DNA from: Onthophagus taurus
Lineage: Eukaryota > Arthropoda > Insecta > Coleoptera > Scarabaeidae
Assembly: GCF_036711975.1 (NCBI RefSeq)
Contig: NW_027248939.1
Span: 372,001 to 436,000, forward strand
DNA length: 64,000 nucleotides
Reading direction: 5' to 3'
The notes under the pieces are model-generated. The model was not told the origin of the DNA. It did not search any database and was given only the letters and a program-made list of their open reading frames with translations. Positions 52,866 to 63,337 of this stretch are shown here, piece after piece. Within the stretch, counting starts at the first letter, position 1. Each line of letters opens with the position of its first letter. Both the position numbers and the translations under genes were made by a program.

Positions 52866-53792
52866 ACTGAAGTTACGGTACTTCCAAATTTCGAAAAGTT
52901 AACGTGCCATAGTAAAGTGACCAAACGATCTAGACATTTTAGACAGTCATTTTGAACAAATGTCTGCAAAAGCAGATTTTTAAAAATAGTAATATATAAC
53001 AATTTTTTTTTTAAATATATAGGGTGTTTCATTTAAAAAAATAAAGTAGGTGGCGATTTCCGGTATAACCGGAAGTGCTACAAATTTGAAAATATTTTGG
53101 TCGAAGAGAACGCAATTGATTATACATAAATCTGAATCGTCAAATTTTTATTTTGGCCAGAACCCCATAAATGTCTAATGAACGGTCTCGCTGAGACGCT
53201 CTGTATATAGCAGGTAACTTATTGAATAATGTTAAATAAAAAAAGATTGAAAAAATTGTTAATGATTAAGAAAATAAAAATGGATTATTTTATCATTTTT
53301 GATTTTGCCCCATAAAAAAAAATATAATATACAGGATGTCTCAGCGAGACTGGTCACTAGACGTTTCTGGGGTTCTGGGCAAAATAAAAATTTTAGAATT
53401 CATATTTAATCAAAAATAATCAATTGCGTTCTCTTCGACAAAAATATTTTCAGATTTCTAATACTTCCGGTTATAAGGCCACCTACTTTATTATTTTAAA
53501 TGGAACACCCTGTATATTTTTACAAGTTTGGATTTGTCTGTTTTCAAGGCTTATGAATCAATTTACTTTCTGCAATTTGATTCAGCCGTTCTCGGGTTAT
53601 TCGAATTTTTCTAGAAAAATCTGCCCCAGCAGACATTTGTTCAAAAATCAGAGAACACTCAGACACACTTCAGAACATGCTTAAGCAACATGATGGAGTA
53701 TGTTTTGGTGCCGAGAACGCCTGTCTAGAACGTTTGGTTACTTTACTATGGCACGTTAACTTTTCGAAATTTTGAAGTACCATAACTTCATT
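52866..53792. repeat. Nested inverted repeats with a MITE at the centre
   Basis: Outer arms at 52866-52985 and 53613-53792 are inverted, sharing AAAAGTTAACGTGCCATAGT, and probably belong to the adjacent transposase relic. Inside lies a MITE at about 53021-53515 with arms of about 195 bp. Its ends read AGGGTGTTTCATTT and AAATGGAACACCCT. The MITE interior holds CTCAGCGAGAC and its inverse. Confidence 0.65.
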
Positions 53793-53794
53793 TT

Positions 53795-54464
53795 CTCAGC
53801 AAAACACAATAACCCAAACTTAATAACTTAATTTTTCATCAAAGAAATATGGCCCAATTACCCCGTGATATGTTATAGCACACCACACATTTACTTTCTT
53901 GAAATGTTGATTTCATCTAGAGAGTGTAAAATTTGGATTGACATCACTTCAATATCGACAATGCTGGGAAGAAACAATGCCATTTTTTGAAAAGTTGCTT
54001 TCATCCCAAAATACAATAAATTTATGAAAATTTCGGTTATTTAATATTTCATTACCAATTTCAAGATAGAAATCCAAACGTTTTGCATCATCGCCGGCAT
54101 CCAAAGTCTGTCTAAATGGTGGTCTAAATGGCTTAATTTTATTTTCTTTGTAAATTCTAGAGAGGTGCGATTTACTAATTTCAGTTTGTAACGCTCGTTT
54201 TCGAAGTGATAATTTTTTAGTTTCTTGAACGGAATTTAACGGTATTAGAGAAGCAGCGTCTTCCTCAATCAATCTCTTTTTCTGCTTCTTTATGGTTAAT
54301 ACAGAACCCGTTTCCAAAAATTTTGTTATAAGTTTGCGAGCCCCAACGTGAGATATTCTTGTATCCGGATATTTGTGCTGTAATTTTTGTATAACTACAC
54401 GAAAACATGATTTACCAGTACCATAGCACTGTACTAAATAAATTCTCTCCTTCACGGTTAACAT
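53795..54464 (-). pseudogene. Tc1/mariner-type transposase, N-terminal half
   Basis: The Met at 54464 starts MLTVKERIYLVQCYGTGKSC, a DUF4817-like helix-turn-helix, then ARKLITKFLETGSV, a linker, and SKSHLSRIYKENKIKPFRPP. DAGDDAKRLDFYLEIG leads to KFIVFWDESNFSKNG, with the first catalytic Asp (near 53985). Beyond a break at 53950, KKVNVWCAITYHGVIGPYFF follows, and the gene then ends at the inverted repeat. The second and third Asp are absent. The 39 codons before 54464 lack similarity. Confidence 0.75.
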
Positions 54465-54719
54465 CGCATGAAAAGACTTAATCTCACTGACATAGGCTGT
54501 AACTTTTATGGTTTCTACAGCGTATAGGTGTAACAAGTAAGGACAAAGACAGAAAATTGCGAACTCAAATCTGATTCGCACACGCTAGGTTTAGGCTGAG
54601 TTCGCTTTATCTCCGCTGGCGGCGCTAGCTTATGTCACTTTTAAACGTTGTCGAGCGTTGTTCGTCAGCCAGTTTATTGTATGGTTTTTACTATTGTAAT
54701 AAACGTTAGTGAAGTTAAA

Positions 54720-57477
54720 ATGAGTGAGTGTTGTGTGAGAAATTGTTGTTATACGTTTTCGTTGACAAAGGACACACATTTATTTCGGTTTCCGAAGGAT
54801 AAGGAAAGGTATGTATGTTTTTTTTTGCCTCAATGCAAGCACAAATATAAGGCAGGAATTAAATCCCCTATAGAACAGCTTATGGCATATTAGCTACTTT
54901 TTGATTGTTCTACATGGGGTTTCATTTTAGCCATCTACGTTTGAATCACCTGTATTATGTTCTTTGCTTCTTTGTTTCTGTATTCCTGTAGGGCAAAGCA
55001 ATGGGGTGAAGTATGTGGCTTGTTACCTTTAGTCATGAATAAGTTACAATTTGAATTCCTCATGAGTAATAGTTCGTATAAAGTGTGCATTCATGTATAA
55101 CAATTATACTATGCTTAACATCAACGTCAGAAATTAAGCATTTGTACTTAATATTTTGTATTTACTTTGTAGGACATCCCTTACAGTCTACCTCTAATGA
55201 TGAGAACTTACCATCTGAGGAAGTTGTTATGCAACAAACTTATAAAGATGATCAAGTACCTCGTAAGTTTCTTTGCATATTTCTGTTTTTTGTGCAAACA
55301 TTATCAAAATTATAATAGATTTGCACAAAATAGAATTAGGTCAGCTTATTTTCTGTAACCAATATGTTATTTATTTATTTTTAAGCTTCTCATTCGGTAG
55401 GAAACCAGACGCCAATCACCTTATCAGCTCACAGTCCCCGTAAGAAGAAGTTACGGGACAAGATAAAAACTTTGCAGCGACAAGTTAACCGTTTGAAGCT
55501 ACAATTGCGGGAAGAACGGGAAAAAAGTTAACTTCTATCGCTATACTGCTTATTTACCAGCAGTATAAGTTAAATACCAAAAGCAAGGGTGTTAGATATT
55601 CAGTACATTTCAAATATTTTTGTTTGAAAATTTATTTTTTAAGTGCTAAAGCATATTCTTTTTTGAAATCTTGCTTTAAGTTCCCCTCAAAGAGAACTCT
55701 GTCACGAATGACTCATGGGATTGTGCTAAATCTGGGCTAAACGATCTGGTATTTCAAACTTTAAAGCTGAAAGTTGTTAGAATGCGTATTGATAAAAATT
55801 GTACATATGCTTCGATGAAATGTCAATAAAAAGTCACCTATTTTACAGCGTAAGTACAGATGAGGTTGTGAGGTTTGAGAATATAGGAAGCAGGAAATCC
55901 TTTCTTCCTGCCCTAAATATGCTTGCAATTATGGTTAAAGGCTTAGCAAACAATTGGAAGCAACCTCTAGCATATTTTTTTGTTAATAGCGTTTGCTCTG
56001 CCAGTGATTCGAGAAGCATCTTAGAGGCCTCCATAGAGGCACTGACTGCAATAGGTTTGAATGTGAGGGTGCTTTTAAGCGACATGGGGCCTAGCAATAT
56101 TAAATTAGCAGGTCTCTTAAATATAACAGAAAGGAAGCCATTTTTGAAATAGAAGGCAAAAAAATCTATTTTATGTGTGACCCACCCCATGTGATAAAAG
56201 CACTACGAAACAATTTGTTCGCAAATAATTTTCATTTTGAAAATTTAGTAGCCTCGTGGAAGTACATTGAAGAAATGTATAGTATCGATAAAGGATTGCA
56301 AAGTCGTCTAGCACCGGGTCTTTCCGATATTCATATAAATCCAATAAATCTATATAAAATGAAGGTGTCTTATGCCACACAAATCTTAAGCGCTTCAGTA
56401 GCTAATGCAATTGGGGTTTTAGTTAGCTTAAGACACATAACAGCACAAGCCACACATACACAACGTGTATTAGAAATGTTTAATAACGTCTTTGACATAT
56501 TTACTAGTAACACTTTATACTCGGCAAACATCAATAAAACAGCTTATAAGGGGGAGAAACATCATGTAGACATATTAAAAGAATGTTGGGATTATTTACA
56601 AAGAGTGAAAGTTTTGAATAAAGCGAACAAAGATATAACGCATAAAATTAAAGTATTTAAATGTTTCAAAATTTCAATTTGCGTGTTACAATTGTTATGG
56701 GAAGATTTAAAATCTGAAGGTTTTTCGTATTTGTTCTGTCGAAGATTAAATCCGGATTCATTAGAGAATTTTTTCGGCACAGTGCGACGGCAAAGTGGTT
56801 GCTGCATTAAACCCAACACCTATCCAGTTTACTCGTGCGTTCAGAAAATTATTGATATTAAATTTTTTTAATTCTCGCATGGAAAATTGCACTGATGATT
56901 TTGAAAATATACTTTTACACTTTGAGGAATTCAAGGATACAATGGCACAAACTCCACAAGTCTTTAAACAGGATGACAGTTGTATATTACCTTTAAATTC
57001 ATCAGACTGTGAATACCAATACCAAAAAGTAGAGGAAAATGTGCTCCGATACATAGGTGGATATTTAATGAAAAAAACATTGAATGTTCATAGCTGTGAA
57101 ATATGCACAACATTTGCCAATAACTACAAAGATTTGGACGAAACATCATTCCTAACCCACTTTAAATGTTATGACAATTCAACATTGTATACTCCTGATA
57201 ATAGTTTATTTATTCACCTATGCAAATTAGAGAAAATTTTTAAAGACAATTTTCGAGAAATATGTGTTGCAGAAAAAATATTATTTAAATTTATTAATCT
57301 ATACAAATCAGCAAAATTTGAACACCCATGCCCCCAATTTTCCTACACTTATTTTATAGATTTATATGGAAGAATGAGATTATACCACATAATTAAATTT
57401 ATTAATAAGAATTTGAAAAGTGTAACCAGCTCATGTGAGAAAACTCACCGTAAAATAATTATTTGGCAACACAATTA
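54720..57477 (+). pseudogene. P-element transposase relic (THAP9-like)
   Basis: Exon 1 (54720-54808) begins a C2CH THAP DNA-binding domain (MSECCVRNCCYTFSLTKDTH). Exon 2 (54992-55094) continues with QWGEVCGLLPLVM and ends KVCIH. A further exon lies around 55173-55261. Around 55390-55530 a basic leucine-zipper-like coiled coil follows (KLRDKIKTLQRQVNRLKLQL). The RNase H-like core starts at about 55799 with YICFDEMSIKSHLFYS. It continues with VLLSDMGPSNIKLAGLL, FMCDPPHVIKALRNN (56173 on) and ENFFGTVRRQSGCC. The tail reaches 57477. A TAA near 55733, a one-base deletion near 56143 and a frameshift near 56815 break it. Terminal repeats were not identified. Confidence 0.82.
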
Positions 57478-57494
57478 GAATTAGTTTTATAAGT

Positions 57495-57723
57495 ACGAAG
57501 GCTTTCACGGCCGGTGTGAATTAAACTAAAATTAGAACTAAAACTAGAACTAACACTAGAAACATGTTGCAACCTTCTTCAGAAACTGGTTTGAAGTCAG
57601 TTTACTTCGAACCAGTTTTCTGAAGAAGGTTGCAGCATGGCATCCGAAACCTTTTATTAAAAGACGCACGGCAAAACCCGAAACTTTCTAGTGTTAGTTG
57701 TAGGTTTAGTTCTAATTTTAGAA
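57495..57723. mobile_element. Short inverted-repeat element, copy B
   Basis: Shares ACGAAGGCTTTCACGGCCGG, the CTAGAACTAACACTAGAAA block and GACGCACGGCAAAACCCGAA with copy A at 25154-25347. It is 35 bp longer because the central AACCTTCTTCAGAAAC motif is duplicated in inverted form. It lies directly after the P-element relic. TTAGAATTAGTTTT on both sides could be a target duplication. Confidence 0.7.
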
Positions 57724-58304
57724 TTAGTTTTGTTATTAATTTAATTTCTATTTTATTTTTATTATATTTCGTTATTACAATATTAGTTACAATACAATAC
57801 ATATTGTAATATTGTACAATAATAAATTATTTAAAAATTTTTTTAGTCGTATATATAAACCACTTCTTCTCAGTGTTAATTTGTTTTATTTTTTATAAAA
57901 TTAAAAAATTAAAACATTATTTCTTCGACGTTTCGAGCTTTATATTGCTCATTATCAAGAAATTATCATCTAAAATTAAATTAAAACATCAAAACTATAC
58001 AACGACATACCAAATACAATAATTTAAACCGTTTAAAATTACATTTCTATAAACAAATACGTACCCTCTTAGCGCAATCTTACATTTTAAATTATATTCT
58101 AATAATATCACGTATCGGTGACTGCAAAGTTATCGATGGAATAATTCCATGTTGTTTGAAACGTGTATCAAAAACTTGTATACTCAGGTGGGGGAAAGAA
58201 CGTATTCTTGTATTACTTCAACTTGTATATTATTATATCTTTATGGAATTTGTTAAAAGAAATTTTATATATTTAAATTATGAATTATTCCTGCGTAATG
58301 TAAT

Positions 58305-59388
58305 TTCTCTCTTTACTAATATACCGTTGAGATTAATGATAGAATTGTTAGAAGAGAATTGGCATAACATTGTTGATCACACAGTAATTAAAAATAAAAA
58401 TCTTTTTATAGAAGGAATTAAATTATGTACACATAATAGTTATTTTAAATATAGGGACATATATTATAAACAGATTTTTGAACTACCCATGGGTTCCAAC
58501 CTTAGCGTAAATTTGAGTGGAATCGTGTTGAATAACCTACTAAAAACAAAATTAATTGAAACACAAATAAAACCAATACTATTCGTTAAATATATTGATG
58601 ATCTACTGTTAATATTACCAATTGATAAATACAAAACCTTATTGGAAGCATTTAATAATTATAATAATAGATTAAAGTTTACAACAGAAACAACAAAAAA
58701 TAATGAACTACCTTTTCTAGACTTAAAATTAATTATTGATAACAGTAAAAATAAAATTTACACTACTTGGTATAAGAAAGAGACTTCCAGTAATAGAATA
58801 TTACACTATATGAGTAACCACCCAAAGTCACAGATAATTAACACCATGAACAATCTAATACGTAGAGTCATATCAGTAACAGATCCACCTTTTTTAAAAC
58901 AAATTAAATCAAAAGTATATGACATACTATTAGAAAACTCTTTTCCTGAACCAATAATAAATAATGCTTGGTATTCCATATATCATAGAATCCAAAATGA
59001 AAGCGTTGATCGCGCATTGGCGGAAACGACTGAAGTATCATTAAATATTAATACAAATATAAATACTCAATCATCTCGTAATTACAACCTTAGATCTAGA
59101 GTTGAAAATAATAAAAAAAGAAACTTAATAACTAATTACATAGAAGTAATAAAACCGACCATACCGGAAAATACAAACAAACAAAATCATTTTAACAATG
59201 ATAAAACCAAAAAACGAACAGAAAGAAGATCTAATACATCATATCACAAAATAAATTACATTCCACAATTAACAAATAAAATAACATCTATTTTTAAACA
59301 ATATGGATTTAACGAAATAGGATTCACCAAATATAATAATAACAAAGTAAAAGATTACTTAACAAACATGAAATATAAGATAAAATAA
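58305..59388 (+). pseudogene. Penelope-like reverse transcriptase
   Basis: The open frame starts at 58156 in the inverted tail, but RT similarity begins near ISLFTNIPLRLMIELLEEN. Further blocks are KQIFELPMGSNLSVNLSG, then VKYIDDLLLILP with the YIDD catalytic motif, and NNELPFLDLKLIID. A long Asn/Lys-rich connector runs to the stop at 59386. The RT lacks its N-terminal third, which was lost at the junction with the inverted tail. The frame is otherwise open, and endonuclease sequence follows only after the insertion. Confidence 0.85.
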
Positions 59389-59414
59389 AAATAAAGGACA
59401 AAATTAATACAATA

Positions 59415-61503
59415 CAGGGTGTCCCGTTAAGTGGACGGAGCGGCTGTATCTCTAGAACGGTAAGGCCAAGAGGTTTGGGAAAAAAATCCTTATAAGCAAA
59501 GTGACCAAGAGAAATAGCTGGAAATTATTTTGAAGTTCGTAATTCGACCGCTAGGGGGCGTAACTGCCATTGAGAAACATAAAGTTGCCGCTATCTCAGA
59601 AACTTAGACGATGAGCTATAACTTTGACAACATCATTTAATAGCTTGGATAATACCGCATCGCTTTTGTTTTGCGATATTTCTCATATCTGTCATAATAA
59701 GGGAGGGGAAGGCCAATGCGTTTTCATATGTTTACATTTTAATATCTCCTACACCATTCAACCGATTTGAATGTTTTCGGTGTTGTTTGAAAGAGCATTT
59801 TATGCTCTTTTTAAAGATATTTTCAGTAAGACCGTCTGCTTTAAAACAAATGAGCTAGAGGACGTTATCTGCAGCGATTACATATTTTTGTGATTTTTGA
59901 AGAAAAGTTAAATGGAACGATACTATTTACTTCACAGACCCTTAGTTACCTTGAAATTTGCTAAATTTTAGTGAAAACCGCATCTCGATATCGCCACCCG
60001 TTCTCGAGTTATAGAAGAAAATGTTAAAAACTCGAGTGCCATCAATCGGATCCAGTTACCTCATCGAGAAAAACAAATCACATTACCATGGTAACTGTAA
60101 ACATGTCATTTACTAACGCAGAAGCGTATGGTAGAGCGTATGATGATTTATTTTCAATGTTTCGAATACGATGCAACTGCATGGCAAAAATGTGCAATGC
60201 AATTACGACAAAGAAAGACATCTAGAAGTGTTTTTAAGATTGACTTAGCGATTACGGAAAACTGGCAACGTGTAGCCCATTCAGACATCTCTATGAATTC
60301 GTAAATCATATTGGTGCGCAATGTGATCCCACATAATCTGGGAACTCCGAAAACAATTGTCCACAAGAGTTCTCAAGAGAATAATATCTCCACCACGTTG
60401 TTTTACATCAGGCCTTAACAGATACCGATTATGATAACAGACTGAACTATTACCATTGACTGTTAAATATGATTTGGGCAAATCCAAACCTTTTATCACA
60501 AATGCTATGGATGCATGAGGCATCTGTCCACAAGCTGATGTAAACTTGCATAATATGCATTCTTGGTTCGAGCAAAACCCACATTGCTTTCACCCCTTTA
60601 TCTATTGGGTAGACTAAACGACCTGACTTTTCAAGAAAAACCAATAACCAGGGAAAATATGACAAAACACTAAATACCAGTAAAAACGTGTCCAGGGAAG
60701 AGACTTAGCAGCGCTTTTTTTCGTCGAAACTAGATTAAATAAATGCATCGAGGTTTATGTAAGACATTTCGAACATTAGTGAGCTATTTTAGCCAAAAAT
60801 TTAAGTTATTCTAAGTGTTTCGGTTTATTTTGTTTTATTATCATTGTTGATGTTTCATTGATCCGTTGGCTTTTCAACACGCCTCAAAAGTAGTTTTGAA
60901 ACAGTTCTAAGCTTGGATAAAGTGTGATGGAAGGTTCTAGATAATAAAATTTTGTTATCTCTTATTTGTTTCCTAAGGTAACTTGATCCGATTAAGATAT
61001 ACGAATTTTTAACATTTTCTTTTATAATTCGAGAATGGATGGAGATATCGAGATGCGATTTTCACTAATATTTAGCAAATATTATGGTGATTAACGGTCT
61101 GTGAAGTAAATAGTACCGTTCCATTTAACTTTTTTTCAAAAATCACAAAAATATTTAACCGCTGCAGATAACGCCCTCTAGCTTATTTGTTTTAAACCAA
61201 GCGGTCTTACTGAAAATATCTTTTAAAAGAGCATGAAATGCTCTTTCAAACAAGACCAAAAATATTCAAATCGGTTGAATGGTCCTGGAGATATTAAAAT
61301 GTAAACATATGAAAACGCAGGAATTCGCGGGAATTTTATGTTTCTCTATGGCAGTTGCGCCCCCTAGCGGTCGAATTACGAACTTCAAAATAATTTCCAG
61401 CTATTTCTCTTGGTCACTTTGCTTATAAAGATTTTTTTCCCAAACCTCTAGGCCTTACCGTTGTTGAGATACAGCCGCTCCGTACGCTTAACGGGACACC
61501 CTG
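59415..61503 (-). mobile_element. Tc1/mariner-type element with about 550-600-bp inverted repeats
   Basis: The ends read CAGGGTGTCCCGTTAAG inward on both sides and are flanked by TA (59413-59414, 61504-61505). The left repeat reaches to about 60040 and the right from about 60960, although the right arm lacks a block near 61320. It splits the Penelope gene between RT and endonuclease. The interior transposase is too decayed to assign confidently. Around 60100-60300 the plus strand reads EAYGRAYDDLFSMF, reminiscent of the helix-turn-helix start. Confidence 0.85.
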
Positions 61504-61505
61504 TA

Positions 61506-61832
61506 TATCAATTAAAATGTAACAATTGTGACAAAGCATACATTGGTGAATCAAAACAACATTTAAAGAAAGGACTGCGACAACATGAATACGACACAAA
61601 ACAAATAAGAAACATACATAAAACAGCTCTATGTTATCATAGTAAACAAGAACACCATACTTTTAATTTTGATAACCCAAAAGCATTATCAACTAGTGGA
61701 AATACACTAAATAGAAAAAATTTTGAATCTATATTTATAAGAAAAAACATAGATAGCACAGTGAATTATAAAACGGACGCTGGTGGAATCGGGATACATT
61801 ACGCAGGAATAATTCATGATTTAAATATATAA
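61506..61832 (+). pseudogene. Penelope-like GIY-YIG endonuclease
   Basis: Encodes YQLKCNNCDKAYIGESKQHL, then KKGLRQHEYD, a His/Phe region (CYHSKQEHHTFNFDNP) and the C-terminus NRKNFESIFIRKNIDSTVNY before a stop at 61830. The domain is intact but cut off from its RT by the insertion. The upstream part of the open frame (61461-61505) belongs to the inserted element. Confidence 0.85.
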
Positions 61833-62262
61833 AATTTCTTTTAACAAATTCCATAAAGATATAATAATATACAAGTTGAAGTAATACAAGAATACGTTCT
61901 TTCCCCCACCTGAGTATACAAGTTTTTGATACACGTTTCAAACAACATGGAATTATTCCATCGATAACTTTGCAGTCACCGACACGTGATATTATTAGAA
62001 TATAATTTAAAATGTAAGATTGCGCTAAGAGGGTACGTATTTGTTTATAGAAATGTAATTTTAAACGGTTTAAATTATTGTATTTGGTATGTCGTTGTAT
62101 AATTTTGTAGTTTAAATTTAATTTTAGATGATAATTTCTTGATAATGAGCAATATAAAGCTCGAAACGTCGAAGAAATAATGTTTTAATTTTTTAATTTT
62201 ATAAAAAATAAAACAAATCAACACTGAGAAGAAGTGGTCTATATATACGACTAAAAAAATTT

Positions 62263-62889
62263 GAATTTCGGTTAAAACAAAAATTTTATATTATTATTTA
62301 AAAATTTATTTTTTTTATATTTTAATATTTAATTTATATCATCGAAACTTTTATTTTTATTTTGTATTTTCATTGAATTCTGTTATACGTTTTTAAACTG
62401 TAGCGTTCTCTTTGGCGCCATCTAGTGCCATTAACGCGAACCCAGCCTCAACCCCTTCCTAAGTGTTGAAAAATGGAGACATAGAGATCAAAGGCATCGC
62501 CGCGAATTGTCTCTACTTGTTATACCTATACGCTGGTTTCTATGGTTACATAATATAAATTGAACTTGAAAAATTTTCAATTTAGAAAAAGGTCTAATTT
62601 TTACATAAAAATGGGAATAATTAGTTAACTTCTATAGTTAGAGTATAAAATTTGTGCGATTTAGTGGTTTGAACATATCCTACGCATTATTTACGCTAAG
62701 ATAAGTTTAAAAATCAGTAATACATCTTTTTTTCCTCTTTATAACTCGATCCGGGGATATTTAGTTATAAACCTCAGAACATCTTCTAAAATATTGAGAT
62801 ATGCATAGAAATTATTATAAATTTTTTGGAATGCAAACGGAGCCATTAAGAAATAGAAATTTTTGTAATAAATAGCACTATAAAAAAAT
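62263..62889. other. No gene seen
   Basis: AT-rich. A motif GGCGCCATCTAGTGCC near 62415 stands out only by composition. From about 62760 sequence similar to the region upstream of the other receptor begins. Confidence 0.4.
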
Positions 62890-63337
62890 TGCGTATCTAC
62901 ATAAAATAAGCTGTGTAGATTATAGCTGATGCATAAAGTCTTATTACATTACTTCTATTACGTCTTATTAATTATTTCGCTTAAACCCGTAATGATGTTA
63001 CTTAATGTCTTTTAAAAGTGCATTTATTGCTTCTGAAGGTTTCATTAAAAAATCGAAACACTTGGAATCGATAATTTATAAATCATAAAATTGATGTTAC
63101 AGTGAGTTTGTCTTTAGCTAACGGCTTACGTGGTTGCGTTGGGTTGTTCTTCGTTCTTATTCTTCAATAAGAGAGAATTTATTAGTAAGTCTTATACAAG
63201 TTTTTAATATTAACAATATTTCAATACTCAAGTTCAAGCCGATTTTTATGTTTCACACTTAATTTTAAATGTTTAATAAAATACTACGTATAATTGGATT
63301 TCAAATTAACCCCATCATTCAAGTTGGCTAGAACAAA
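62890..63337 (+). promoter_or_regulatory. Conserved upstream block of the second odorant receptor
   Basis: Paralogous to 36290-36724, with the same GCTGATGCATAAAGTCTTAT, GAAGGTTTCATTAAAAAATC and TAACGGCTTACG blocks and the same distance to the ATG. It differs by several substitutions and small indels, for example ATAATTTATAAATC near 63070. Confidence 0.6.

Larger units (their letters stand above)
57838..62262 (+). mobile_element. Penelope-like retroelement, head-to-head, interrupted
   Basis: The coding copy reads left to right: reverse transcriptase 58305-59388, GIY-YIG 61506-61832, and a 3' tail to about 62262. The tail is inverted at the left end (57838-58305) over about 465 bp at high identity. 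The inverted copies share GACGTTTCGAGC and ACTCAGGTGGGGGAAAGAAC. A Tc1/mariner-type element (59415-61503) separates RT from endonuclease. The layout is the same as in the Penelope copy at 41.6-49.2 kb. Confidence 0.85.
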
